Shown here: in pieces, positions 55,101 through 63,816 of the stretch
Layout: each line of letters begins with the position of its first letter
How positions within the stretch are numbered: position 1 is the first letter of the stretch
Assembly: GCA_965215475.1 (NCBI GenBank)
Contig: OZ244061.1
Span: forward strand, 1,798,001-1,862,000
Length of the DNA stretch: 64,000 nt
Direction of reading: 5' to 3'
Source: Bin80 sp965215475
Lineage (GTDB): Bacteria; Bacteroidota; Rhodothermia; Rhodothermales; Bin80
Program-made: the position numbers and the translations under genes
The notes under the pieces: generated by a model
Databases searched by the model: none
What the model was told of the DNA's origin: nothing
The model's input: the letters and a program-made list of their open reading frames with translations, nothing else

Positions 55101-56202
55101 TAACCGGTTTTGACGGAGGAGTGATTCCTAGATCCAGAGAAAGAATATGACGCGCGCTAGTGTCAATAAAATAATATGCCATTACGGCTTCAAAGTGATT
55201 GTCACTACGTGTGTAATTGAAATCAGAAGCATTGGTCTCTACGGGTGCTGAGGAGCCAGTAATCCTGATCCACGGGCCGTTGAGCCGGTATGAGCCAGTG
55301 CTAGTCTGTTCAATATCTTGAAGAGTGACACTTTGAAGTAAGCTGTTCAGAGTTGCATTGTCTTGATCATTGTTGTCTACATAGTCTCCTCCGTAGGATT
55401 GACCGGATGCGGTCAGTGGATCATATAACCAAATCTGTCCCTGCCCATCTACCTCTTTTTTCGAGGGAGGATGATTTAGGCGGGAGAACATGAGCAGATT
55501 TATCATTTGGACAAGTACTCCAGTATTCGCATCCAATAAGACTTCCCATTCCCCGATTCCATCGTCGGGTGATGCAATTGTTTTCCAGACGAGTCGCGGG
55601 GGATCTTCGGGCAGGACCAAAAGCTCTGCCGGCTGCGAAGTGGCTCCATCGTTGGAAACCGCGCCCTCTGCCAGTTCTTCGGCCTGTGCTGCATGAATAG
55701 AAGGCTCGGAATGAAATTTATCTACATCTTCTAGATGAGGCGCATAGCCACTGATCACCATGACAGGTAGTCCGCTCTGATTCAGGTTAACATGAAAAAA
55801 ACGTCCGTATACAGGAATCCCATTCCATGTTTGCTGAAAGGTCAGGTGAGATCCTCCTCGGCTTTCTCGCTCACGTACCAACTCCAGTACCTCGGGGGTA
55901 TGGATTCCGAAAGAACGACCATCTTGAAGTAGCCATGCACGTACCGTCGCTTCGGGAGTCGATTTTGGGGATATATCTGGGTTCAGCCGGTACGCCGCTC
56001 GAAGGATACCCAGTTGCTCATCAATTCGTCCATTCGGGACACGTTTGGTTGGGAGATTGGTCCAGACACTCTCCTGAACGACCACACTGCGGGAGGCGAA
56101 GGGAAGTGATTCGATGGCTTCCAATCGCTCCTGTGCAGCGGTAGTTGCCACAAAGAAAAGGGTCAGCAGAATCGTGATGGATTGGGGCACAGGCAGAATC
56201 AT
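52165..56202 (-). CDS. Large secreted M36-like metalloprotease with T9SS sorting tail
   Basis: 1,345 residues from ATG 56202; this start gives a clean signal peptide (MILPVPQSITILLTLFFVAT) and avoids overlap with metK. The propeptide has an FTP-like region (GGSHLTFQQTWNGIPVYGRF). The zinc site is VILHEYGHAVMHH, with a distal Glu in LSEGFADYWA, as in fungalysin/M36 and M4-type peptidases. Ig-like and jelly-roll-like domains fill the middle. The C-terminus (LYPNFPNPFRGETTISYILP, then GLNLDGHAPGVYWVRM-like repeats) is a T9SS type A sorting domain. An exported, cell-surface or released protease. Confidence 0.87.
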   Translation of the reverse strand: MILPVPQSITILLTLFFVATTAAQERLEAIESLPFASRSVVVQESVWTNLPTKRVPNGRIDEQLGILRAAYRLNPDISPKSTPEATVRAWLLQDGRSFGIHTPEVLELVRERESRGGSHLTFQQTWNGIPVYGRFFHVNLNQSGLPVMVISGYAPHLEDVDKFHSEPSIHAAQAEELAEGAVSNDGATSQPAELLVLPEDPPRLVWKTIASPDDGIGEWEVLLDANTGVLVQMINLLMFSRLNHPPSKKEVDGQGQIWLYDPLTASGQSYGGDYVDNNDQDNATLNSLLQSVTLQDIEQTSTGSYRLNGPWIRITGSSAPVETNASDFNYTRSDNHFEAVMAYYFIDTSARHILSLDLGITPPSKPVTADPHAFPEDQSFYNPVRRSLSFGDGGVDDAEDAGVILHEYGHAVMHHYVGFQTPNAREWGVLSEGFADYWAVSHRRDLMERGEVPLGDWREVFPWDGIAWGGRRVDGNHHYDVIRRECRIMCYIYDYGRTWAALMMKLWERAGRENADRLHLAAFSYLGPNFVLEDMAEALLVADEALHSGRYTDDIYDIFASRGFLSIPSGIPAITHTPPARQFDSTLPIEIKANITVTGSGIPLTQSVVNYSIDSGDFVTQALTQESRTLYSAQILPSPSTTLIEYYFQASTQVVSVTYPESAPSHLFTIYVGADTQAPTVTYTPVTHILPEQVQDPFSVQISDDNAVSKVVFTYTIHDPREQEPDSGTLDLENSNGDTYTFHLPLQDSPEHVFPGTWIEYRITAYDNAEPPNIVVFPPLEESQLRIDVIPESSQLAIWNPDDLTGFATGEWASGENVFRHQGSLWITNPDGSYSNHPSQSFLSFPEVNVSGYPNAHLEFWHWYDFEHTSVLGPGHTGGIIYDGGQIQLSIDGGQSWIIAEPQWGYNGNIESTQANPLSETPAFGGSSFGWRRVRVPLPDAPPEIYRFEVHSRLVFGTGLGNSNSTTDNYAGWAVRDVRVLTDSPTEQVIPVVQSAPLSYQFISSDEATTPIQVTAMDDTGIESIRLRLYKLEDTRIEFLSESWLRPLDSDPNWFYMDLSIPELEPGDVLGYYITVRDFDNNFRTLGGDSAEELLKLYRSSEAPYPALTNGYPSGAWIPSQNGFFAQANTDDRQSSIVLTPVYFADQPEITMLRLRHTYRLDGGSLGRLSVTEDGGNTWQVLAPRTYSSELNQRNVLEFSGHSPKVITSWFDLTSLPQPLQLRIDMLHGRQQEENGYWEILSAEYYRLSEESETAHPSPDLTLYPNFPNPFRGETTISYILPETSHVRITIFNLLGQNMQNVTDRTYKAGGHAITLNLDGHAPGVYWVRMETENTLLQQPITLVR

Positions 56203-56218
56203 CAGCCGATGCGAATAC

Positions 56219-57493
56219 CTACGAGCGATTGGAGTAGATTTTAGCGGCATCTTTAAGCTTTTCCACGGCATCTAATTTTTCCCATGGGTATTTTCCCCAT
56301 CCAAAATGTCCGTAGGCAGCAGTTTTCTGATAGATCGGGTCTCTGAGCCCGAGGCATTTAATGGTGGCTTCTGGTTTCAGGCAATCGAAAACATTTTTCA
56401 CAATTTTTTCCAACTGATGATCATCCAAACCACGTTTGGCAGTCCCCGAAGAATCAATAAAGAGGGATACGGGGCTCGCTTTGCCAATGGTATAGGCAAT
56501 CTGGATCTCAATCATATCCGCTAGATCTGCGGCTACCAAGTTTTTGGCTATATAGCGGGCAGCATAGGCAGCAGAGCGGTCAACTTTTGAAGGATCCTTC
56601 CCACTAAAGGCTCCACCGCCGTGGGCTCCTCGTCCTCCATACGTATCAACGATGATTTTGCGTCCGGTCAGTCCTGCATCGGCATGCGGGCCACCTTCGA
56701 TAAATTCTCCACTACTGTTCACGATTAATTTGATCTCATCATCCATCATATGTTCATCAATCACGTGGGGTAAAAGGTGTGTTTTTATATCTTTTTTGAT
56801 ATAATTCTGAACCTTTTTCAGGATATCCTTTTTGATGTGACGAGGCATATCTTTTCTGATTTCATATTCTCCCACAATATCATCATGTTGGGTTGCAATT
56901 ACGATGGTATCTATTCTTTTAGGGATTCGTCCGGTTGAATCATACTCAACGGTGACCTGACTTTTGGAGTCTGGTCTGAGATAGGGCATAATGGATTCAT
57001 TCTTGTTCTTACGGATTTCAGCTAATTTTTTCACCAGTCCATGTGCATACATGAGTGGCATAGGCATAAAGGCAGGGATTTCATCCAGTTCCGTCTCAAG
57101 TTCCCGACAGGCAAACCCAAACATCATTCCCTGATCGCCAGCTCCTAATTCATTCTCTTTATCAACTGCGTCGTGAATAGCCGGACTTTGCTCGTGAACA
57201 TAGTTTGTGATTTTAAGGGTGTCGGCATGAAAATTAAGATCACCATAGGTATAACCGATGTTCTGCACAACATCACGGACGATATTCTCAATCTCCGAGC
57301 ATGAAATATCTGCGGAGGAGTGGACCTCTCCGGCAAGAATCACATTATCGGAAGTGACCATCGTCTCGACGGCAACGCGGCTATCAGGATCGCGTCTGAG
57401 GTACTCATCAAGGATGGCATCTGAGATCTGGTCGGCAACTTTATCAGGGTGCCCTTCTGACACAGACTCAGAGGTAAACAAATAGGTGGACAT
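56219..57493 (-). CDS. metK: S-adenosylmethionine synthetase
   Basis: 424 residues. LFTSESVSEGHPDKVADQIS, GAGDQGMMFGFAC, GRKIIVDTYGGRGAHGGGAF and KVDRSAAYAARYIAKNLVAA are invariant MetK sequences. It makes SAM from methionine and ATP. It is slightly longer than the E. coli enzyme because of a Lys-rich insert (IKKDILKKVQNYIKKD). No SAM riboswitch was recognised in 57494-57698, which separates it from acpP. Confidence 0.97.
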   Translation of the reverse strand: MSTYLFTSESVSEGHPDKVADQISDAILDEYLRRDPDSRVAVETMVTSDNVILAGEVHSSADISCSEIENIVRDVVQNIGYTYGDLNFHADTLKITNYVHEQSPAIHDAVDKENELGAGDQGMMFGFACRELETELDEIPAFMPMPLMYAHGLVKKLAEIRKNKNESIMPYLRPDSKSQVTVEYDSTGRIPKRIDTIVIATQHDDIVGEYEIRKDMPRHIKKDILKKVQNYIKKDIKTHLLPHVIDEHMMDDEIKLIVNSSGEFIEGGPHADAGLTGRKIIVDTYGGRGAHGGGAFSGKDPSKVDRSAAYAARYIAKNLVAADLADMIEIQIAYTIGKASPVSLFIDSSGTAKRGLDDHQLEKIVKNVFDCLKPEATIKCLGLRDPIYQKTAAYGHFGWGKYPWEKLDAVEKLKDAAKIYSNRS

Positions 57494-57698
57494 AATTTTT
57501 TAGAGTGTACTGAAGAAGAACTTGAACCCAGAGTTAAATTGAACGGTTCAACGGCATTAGATATGGAATGATTGCGGTAGAACTTAGGGACTTTGAACAA
57601 AGTTGTATGAATTTGCCGTAATTTAGTTGTACGACAAATCGCACGGAATGAGATGCGGTTTCTTCTAATTAATTATTAGTAACTACGGTTAGATCATT

Positions 57699-57935
57699 AT
57701 GTCAGAACTTGCAGACAAGGTCAAGGCAATTGTGGTGGATCAATTGGGGGTGGCTGAAGACGGAATCACTCCCGAAGCTTCTTTTTCAGATGATTTGGGA
57801 GCGGACTCACTAGATACGGTTGAGTTGATCATGGAATTCGAAAAAGAATTTGATATCAGTATCCCGGATGAGGATGCTGAAAAAATTGCTACCGTTGGAG
57901 ATGCAATAGAGTATCTTACGGAGAAGAGCACTTAA
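57699..57935 (+). CDS. acpP: Acyl carrier protein
   Basis: 78 residues, very acidic. The phosphopantetheine site is DDLGADSLDTVELIME with the Ser attachment residue. It carries growing fatty acids for FAS II. It is 23 bases upstream of fabF, the usual acpP-fabF pair. Transcription should start in 57494-57698, shared divergently with metK. Confidence 0.98.
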   Translation: MSELADKVKAIVVDQLGVAEDGITPEASFSDDLGADSLDTVELIMEFEKEFDISIPDEDAEKIATVGDAIEYLTEKST

Positions 57936-57958
57936 TCCTCTTAGAAAGTCCTACAGGC

Positions 57959-59224
57959 ATGGCGACTCAAGATAAGCCGCGCCGCGTTGTGGTTACGGGA
58001 ATGGGGATGTTGACTCCCTTGGGACATTCCCTAGATGAATTCTGGGGAAGTCTTATGGACGGTCGAAGCGGAGCTGCACCAATTACTCATTTTGATACGG
58101 AGGGCTTCGCAACCACGTTTGCTTGCGAGGTAAAAGGGTTTGACCCGTTGGATCACTTTGATCGTCGCGAAGTCAGGAAAATGGACCCATTCGCGCAATA
58201 TGCAGTGGTGGCGGCGGTGCAGGCCGTTGAAGACTCGGGGCTCCAACCTGAAAACATGTCTCAGGATGAGCGGGATCGGATTGGCGTCATCATTGGCAGC
58301 GGGATCGGGGGCATTCAGATCTTTCAAGATCAAACATCAACGTATCTGGAGAAAGGTCCTCGTCGCATTTCTCCGTTCTTTATTCCTAAGCTAATTCCAG
58401 ATATTGTGAGTGGGCACATCTCGATTCGATATAAGTTTCGGGGGCCGAACTACTGTGTTGTCAGTGCCTGTGCGACCGGCAATAACAATATCAGTGATGT
58501 GTACATGATGTTGCAACGAGGTATGATTGATGCAGCACTGTGCGGGGGTAGCGAAGCAGCGGTAAGTGAACTGGGGATTGGAGGTTTCAATGCACTGCGA
58601 GCTCTTTCAACCCGAAATGATGACCCTGCGACCGCCAGTCGCCCATTTGACAAAACACGCGATGGATTCGTGCTTGGCGAGGGGGCAGGAGTTTTGGTCG
58701 TTGAATCTCTTGAGCACGCGCAGGCTCGTGGAGCAAAAATTTATGCCGAGATTATCGGGATCGGAATGAGTGCGGATGCGAGTCACATTACCGCTCCCGA
58801 TCCTGAGGGTTTTGGGGCAACACTAGCCATGCGCAATATGCTTGCGGACGCATGTCTATCCCCAGAGGAAGTTGATTATCTCAACATGCATGGCACATCT
58901 ACTCCACTAGGAGACATTGCAGAAACAAAATCTGTAAAGGATGTCTTTGGTGAGCATGCCTACAAGATGAACCTTTCCTCAACCAAAAGCATGACGGGGC
59001 ATTTACTGGGAGCGGCCGGAGCAGTAGAGGCCATTGCAACCATTCAGGCTATTCGTAATAATTGCGTGCCTCCCACGATCAATTTTGTCCACCCAGATCC
59101 AGAATGTGACTTGAATTACACGTTTAATCAGCCACAGGAGCGTCCGGTCCATGTAGCGATTTCCAATGCCTTTGGTTTTGGTGGTCATAACACCTCCGTA
59201 GCATTCCGCAAATTTGAGGATTAA
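57959..59224 (+). CDS. fabF: 3-oxoacyl-ACP synthase II
   Basis: 421 residues. VVVTGMGMLTPLGHSLDEFW, catalytic Cys in VVSACATGNNNISD, His in YLNMHGTSTPLGD and His in STKSMTGHLLGAAGAVEAI form the Cys-His-His triad of elongating condensing enzymes. It extends acyl-ACP with malonyl-ACP and helps adjust membrane unsaturation. Cotranscribed with acpP. Convergent with the Fur-family gene; the 157 bases between show no clear terminator. Confidence 0.97.
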   Translation: MATQDKPRRVVVTGMGMLTPLGHSLDEFWGSLMDGRSGAAPITHFDTEGFATTFACEVKGFDPLDHFDRREVRKMDPFAQYAVVAAVQAVEDSGLQPENMSQDERDRIGVIIGSGIGGIQIFQDQTSTYLEKGPRRISPFFIPKLIPDIVSGHISIRYKFRGPNYCVVSACATGNNNISDVYMMLQRGMIDAALCGGSEAAVSELGIGGFNALRALSTRNDDPATASRPFDKTRDGFVLGEGAGVLVVESLEHAQARGAKIYAEIIGIGMSADASHITAPDPEGFGATLAMRNMLADACLSPEEVDYLNMHGTSTPLGDIAETKSVKDVFGEHAYKMNLSSTKSMTGHLLGAAGAVEAIATIQAIRNNCVPPTINFVHPDPECDLNYTFNQPQERPVHVAISNAFGFGGHNTSVAFRKFED

Positions 59225-59381
59225 AACCGGTTTACGGAGCCTCTGCCAGAGGTATTCGAACCGGATTCCTGAAAACAAATCCTACAGCCTCTCCTTGCTA
59301 TGAAGGGGGGCAGAGGATTTCTGCAACGTAAATAATTCGGTGATCGGTCGTTCCCTCTTTGAAGTTTATGCAGCAGAGGTG

Positions 59382-59870
59382 TTAAGGGACGGGCTCCGAT
59401 GGGGTTGCCCCACGATTCGCACAATCCGGTCGCTGACAATGACCATATAGATTCAGTGCATGTCGTGTGATCTCAAAGGCATAAACATCAGCCACCATCT
59501 CCTGAATATTCTGGATGCGTGGGTCACAGAACTCCATGATCTTCTCACAATCCAGGCAAATCAGATGATCATGCTGTCCAAAGAGAAAAGAAGATTCATA
59601 CTTAGCTTGTGAATCCCCAAACTGGTGGCGAACGACCAAATTACACTCCACCAAGAGGTGAAGAGTATTATAGACCGTTGCACGGCTGATGGAATGATTT
59701 TGCTGTTGCAGCCGAAAATGCAATGTGTCTGCATCAATATGACCACTGATATCGTAGATGGCGTCAAGGATAAGATAACGTTCCCGTGTCGCCCGAAGAC
59801 CACGACGCTTCAGGAATGATCGGAAATCGTCTCGAACTTCCTTTCGCTGAACTTGAGAGAGTTTTGCCAA
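59382..59870 (-). CDS. Fur-family metal/peroxide regulator
   Basis: 162 residues; start taken as TTG 59870 because no ATG lies in the right place. The winged helix (LRATRERYLILDAIYDISGH, then ISRATVYNTLHLLVECNLV) is followed by the metal-binding HDHLICLDCEKIMEF and a second Cys pair, HCQRPDC. This layout fits Fur/PerR/Zur. Fur versus PerR cannot be decided from sequence. It is divergent from the TPR gene. Confidence 0.88.
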   Translation of the reverse strand: MAKLSQVQRKEVRDDFRSFLKRRGLRATRERYLILDAIYDISGHIDADTLHFRLQQQNHSISRATVYNTLHLLVECNLVVRHQFGDSQAKYESSFLFGQHDHLICLDCEKIMEFCDPRIQNIQEMVADVYAFEITRHALNLYGHCQRPDCANRGATPSEPVP

Positions 59871-60036
59871 CTTATTGCCGTTTAGGTATATCTACAAAGG
59901 GAGGATCAGGGGGTTCCGTATCTGCATTGCAAATTTATCCTTCCTCACGTCTTTACAAATTTGCTTGACCCATCCACAGATTTGAAGTTAGAACATATTG
60001 ACGTAACTTTACAGAAGGCTAAGCCCTATTACCTCA

Positions 60037-61449
60037 ATGAGTTCATTTGATTTTAGTTATGGCGAGGATGATCGGTTCAACGAAGATGATCTGAAAGCTT
60101 TGATCTATGCTTTTGAGCAAGGCGATCCAAGTGCTTACTTTGATGTGGATTCCCTTGAGGATATTGCGCTACATTATTTTGAGATCGGGCGACTTGAAGA
60201 TTCCCTCAAGGTATTAGACGAGATTCTGTCGATTCAGCCTTTTTGTGCATACACATGGCTCAGGCGTGGCATTGTCGTAGGCAGTATTGGAGATACCGCT
60301 CAGGCAAAGAAGGCATTCGAAAAATCCCTCAGCTTGAATCCGCGAGACAGCGAAGCACATCTGAATCTTGGAATCACACTTGATATGATGGAGGAGTATG
60401 AGAAGGCCTTGGAGCATTTTCATAATGCGGCTCGTATGGATCCTTTGAATGATGATGCTCACTTCTATATCGGGTATGCAATGATTCGCTTAAAGAAAAT
60501 CCCCAATGCAATCACTTCGCTTAAGACCTGCACCGAAATAAACCCTGAACATCCCGAAGTCTGGTTTGAGTTGGGATACTGTTATGATATTCTCGGAGAT
60601 CTTTCTGCATGCTTGGATGCATATGAACATCAGATTGATCTGGATCCCTACTCCTGTGAGACATGGTTCAATAAAGCGGTTGTGTTGACTCGAATGCAGC
60701 ACTTGGAAGATGCATTATGCTGCTATGATTATGCACTGGACATAGATTCTGACTTCGTTCCTGCATACTATAACCGAGGAAATATTCTCTCAATTCTGGG
60801 TCGTTTTGATGAAGCAATGTCGTGTTATAGAGAAGTAATCGTACGCAAAGGAGACGATGCACCGGCATATTGCAACATGGCACTTCTCATGGCAGAGCGT
60901 GGTGATCATGAAGAGAGTATTCGACTCTATGAAAAAGCTTCCAAACTGGATCCGAGCCTGTCGGAAGCGTGGATTGGTCTGGGCCGAGAGTATATGGCTC
61001 ATAAGAAGTACCGAATGGCCGTGAAGGCTCATACCAGAGCTACCGAAATCTGTCCTAAGAACTCCGAATACTGGCATGAGAAGGCAGATGCTGAAATGGC
61101 AGCTGGCTACACAAAAAAAGCACTCGGTTCATTCAAACAGATCATTGAGCTAGAGCCCGATGATCACCATGTATGGATGCAGTATGCTTCAGCACTTTCT
61201 ACGACTAAAAATCTGGGGGAAGCGCGTACGGCTTACGAACGTGCGATCCAGCTTGAACCGACCTGCCCTGAGGCATGGTATTTATATTCTGGTGTTCTCT
61301 TTATGCTTGGTCAGACAGAGCTTTGCATACACGCCCTTGGGACCTCTTTTGATTTGGATCCAGATTGCAAGGAGCAGTTCATGGAGCACTGTCCACCAGA
61401 GATTTATAATCATCCACTCTTTCGGGAGTGTATCAACTCCCGCGAGTAA
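60037..61449 (+). CDS. Tetratricopeptide-repeat protein
   Basis: 470 residues of about eleven TPR units, for example GDTAQAKKAFEKSLSLNPRD, EEYEKALEHFHNAARMDPLN and GDLSACLDAYEHQIDLDPYS. No signal peptide or catalytic domain, so a cytoplasmic scaffold. An acidic N-terminus (DFSYGEDDRFNEDDLKAL) precedes the repeats. The DedA-like gene begins 2 bases after its stop, an arrangement that implies coupling. Homologues are a conserved Bacteroidota hypothetical family. Confidence 0.85.
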   Translation: MSSFDFSYGEDDRFNEDDLKALIYAFEQGDPSAYFDVDSLEDIALHYFEIGRLEDSLKVLDEILSIQPFCAYTWLRRGIVVGSIGDTAQAKKAFEKSLSLNPRDSEAHLNLGITLDMMEEYEKALEHFHNAARMDPLNDDAHFYIGYAMIRLKKIPNAITSLKTCTEINPEHPEVWFELGYCYDILGDLSACLDAYEHQIDLDPYSCETWFNKAVVLTRMQHLEDALCCYDYALDIDSDFVPAYYNRGNILSILGRFDEAMSCYREVIVRKGDDAPAYCNMALLMAERGDHEESIRLYEKASKLDPSLSEAWIGLGREYMAHKKYRMAVKAHTRATEICPKNSEYWHEKADAEMAAGYTKKALGSFKQIIELEPDDHHVWMQYASALSTTKNLGEARTAYERAIQLEPTCPEAWYLYSGVLFMLGQTELCIHALGTSFDLDPDCKEQFMEHCPPEIYNHPLFRECINSRE

Positions 61450-61451
61450 TC

Positions 61452-62063
61452 GTGCACTGGATCCGGCGACTATATGACTGGGTGCTCCGTTGGGCAGAGA
61501 CGCGCTATGGGGCACTGGCATTGTTCATTTTGGCAGTGAGTGAGTCCATATTTTTTCCGATTCCACCAGATGTTCTTCTGATTGCCCTTGCACTGGGGAA
61601 TCGGAAACAGGCGTTGTATTTTGGCCTGATTTGCAGTGCCGGTTCCCTATGTGGAGGAGCGATTGGATATATGCTAGGCCATTATGCATGGCTAACTGGT
61701 GAGGGGTTCACCTCCTTTGCACAGTTTTTCTTTCAGCATGTACCTGGGTTCAGTGAGTCGGTATATGCGGATTTAGGGCGAAGATTTGAAGAATGGGGGT
61801 TTGTAATCATCTTTACTGCCGGGTTTACCCCTGTTCCTTACAAGCTTTTTACGATCGGTGCGGGAGCTTTCGGGACATCATTCCCACTATTTTTGATCGC
61901 ATCTGTGGTGAGTCGAACCGCACGATTTATGCTCGTGAGCGGTATGATCTGGCGATTCGGTGAGTCGGTGAAAATTTTTATTGATCGCTACTTTAACTGG
62001 CTTGCAATTGCCTTTACGGTATTGCTATTAGGAGGATTTGCCATCATCAGATTTCTTACTTGA
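61452..62063 (+). CDS. DedA/YqaA-type membrane protein
   Basis: 203 residues from GTG 61452, chosen because it follows the TPR stop at 61447-61449; an earlier in-frame GTG at 61428 lies inside that gene. It has four or five hydrophobic helices with the VTT/SNARE-associated core: ESIFFPIPPDVLLIALAL, GYMLGHYAW, GFTPVPYKLFTIGAGAFG and SRTARFML. The family acts in lipid-carrier recycling at the inner membrane. It overlaps the convergent next gene by 8 bases. Confidence 0.85.
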   Translation: MHWIRRLYDWVLRWAETRYGALALFILAVSESIFFPIPPDVLLIALALGNRKQALYFGLICSAGSLCGGAIGYMLGHYAWLTGEGFTSFAQFFFQHVPGFSESVYADLGRRFEEWGFVIIFTAGFTPVPYKLFTIGAGAFGTSFPLFLIASVVSRTARFMLVSGMIWRFGESVKIFIDRYFNWLAIAFTVLLLGGFAIIRFLT

Positions 62064-63639
62064 TCAGCATAACCCTGGTTCCGGTCGTATATTGACCCGC
62101 TTGGACGCGAATATAATAGCTTCCGCTTGGTAGCTGGCCGGCATCAAAGGTGAGGATATGTTCCCCTGCAGATAGAATTCCATCTTCCAGTAGGTCAACA
62201 GAGCGGCCAAGCAGATCTATAACTTCCGCACGCACTTTAGTCTGCTCGGGTAACGTGAGTACGGCCGAAGTAACTGGATTAAATGGATTGGGATAGGCAG
62301 GAGAGAGCGAGAAGATCTCAGGGATTTTTGCGGAAGCTTCGTTGTGTGTGATTGTAACCAGGAGAGGATCCAATATGATCAATCCGTCAGGATCACTCCC
62401 AACGATGGTGGTGCCACTATTAGGAAAACGATAATTACTCCATGCCCCCGAAAAAGAGGTAAGATCTGACGTATCTGTATCAAAGAAAGCGATTTCCCTA
62501 GGTTGATTGATGTTCGAAATATCTACGATGCGAAGTCCTTCCCCGTAGTTGGAAGCAAACATGTAATCACCATACACATAGAGATTGTGGTCAGGTCCCG
62601 TGGAGGCAAAATCGAATTCCGAGTGAAAAATCGGGTCATCAAGGTCAGAAAGATCCCAAATAATGGTCCGTGTGTTGTTGACATCGGAATTGTTTGATTC
62701 ATCGAATTCGTCATTCATGAGGAAATACTCCTGATCAGGTGTCAACCATCCTTGATGCGAGTATCCCACATTTGGATAGCTTGCCGAAGACAAAGCTATG
62801 GGGTTACTTTTGTCCGTTACATCAGCGATACTGATATGGGACTCATTTGAACCGATACAGATCTCATGTCCCTGATATTTTTTATCCGGTCCGCGATAGA
62901 TGACACATTGAGCATCGTGCGTGTATCCATCACGGAATTTTCCTGTCTCCAGATCTGCAAAACATCCTGCATAGGTGGGGTTGGCTGGATTTTGAATGTT
63001 TACAATATGAAGTCCTCTGCCACCACAAACATCTTTTACGCCTTGCTCGGACGTTGAAGGAGAATAACCAGTAATGTAAGCAAAGCCAGATTCCTCGTTA
63101 ATGGCGAGATTGTGGGCGGGAGAAATACCATCATAATGGGCGATCGGTTGAAAATTTCTAGGAATGCCGTCAAATTCACGTAGCTGACGGAGATCGAAAA
63201 CCTGCATTCCATTATCGGGTCCATCCGCTGTCACATACATATGATTTTTGTAAACTTTCATATCTCGCCAAATGATCAATTTTTCCGAAGTATGACCAAG
63301 AAGTTTTCCTTGATAGATGGGGTTGATGGGGTCGGTCACGTCTACGAATGCTACAGAGTTACTAGTGCCTACGAGGGCATATTCACGTTTGGTATCAGGA
63401 TCCGTCCATCCCCATATATCGTTCAGAATGGGCCCTCTTAGTTCCCCTTCCTTTGCGCCTGCGTCCAGATCAATCTTAGATACCCGTGCAAGGAGATCAA
63501 TATTACTGCAGGCATGATTGTCTGCTACATTGTTGATGCACGGTATACGTGATCCACGAATGGTTGATTGAGAAACTTGTGCCCATGCTGTCTGACACAT
63601 GCATAGGAAAACCAATCCTAAGCACCAAACTTTCATCAT
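62056..63639 (-). CDS. Choice-of-anchor B family secreted protein with T9SS tail
   Basis: 527 residues from ATG 63639 (a TTG four codons earlier is unlikely). A signal peptide (MMKVWCLGLVFLCMCQTAWA) is followed by LVIVD-type beta-propeller repeats: VGTSNSVAFVDVTDPINPIY, GRGLHIVNIQNPANPTYAGC, GEGLRIVDISNINQPREIAF. These match the choice-of-anchor B family of marine bacteria. The C-terminus (SLSPAYPNPFNPVTSAVLTL, then GRSVDLLEDG, SGSYYIRVQAG) is a T9SS type A sorting domain. Function unknown; exported or surface-attached. Confidence 0.85.
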   Translation of the reverse strand: MMKVWCLGLVFLCMCQTAWAQVSQSTIRGSRIPCINNVADNHACSNIDLLARVSKIDLDAGAKEGELRGPILNDIWGWTDPDTKREYALVGTSNSVAFVDVTDPINPIYQGKLLGHTSEKLIIWRDMKVYKNHMYVTADGPDNGMQVFDLRQLREFDGIPRNFQPIAHYDGISPAHNLAINEESGFAYITGYSPSTSEQGVKDVCGGRGLHIVNIQNPANPTYAGCFADLETGKFRDGYTHDAQCVIYRGPDKKYQGHEICIGSNESHISIADVTDKSNPIALSSASYPNVGYSHQGWLTPDQEYFLMNDEFDESNNSDVNNTRTIIWDLSDLDDPIFHSEFDFASTGPDHNLYVYGDYMFASNYGEGLRIVDISNINQPREIAFFDTDTSDLTSFSGAWSNYRFPNSGTTIVGSDPDGLIILDPLLVTITHNEASAKIPEIFSLSPAYPNPFNPVTSAVLTLPEQTKVRAEVIDLLGRSVDLLEDGILSAGEHILTFDAGQLPSGSYYIRVQAGQYTTGTRVMLIK

Positions 63640-63816
63640 GAAATTTTTCAAAAAATATGCATCAGTACCGGATTTCCCTGAAATTGTTCATTCAAGTCTG
63701 AAATCTACCCATGCACGGTAAATGTACGGTCTCAATTGGATGAGTGAGGCGTATCTTCAGGAGGAACACGAACCAATCAACTCTAAGCAGATCGACAATG
63801 CGTTATCTTTCACGGC

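Noticed and set aside
57494..57698. SAM riboswitch upstream of metK
   Set aside because: No recognisable SAM-riboswitch core or terminator-like hairpin was found; the region is short and also serves acpP.
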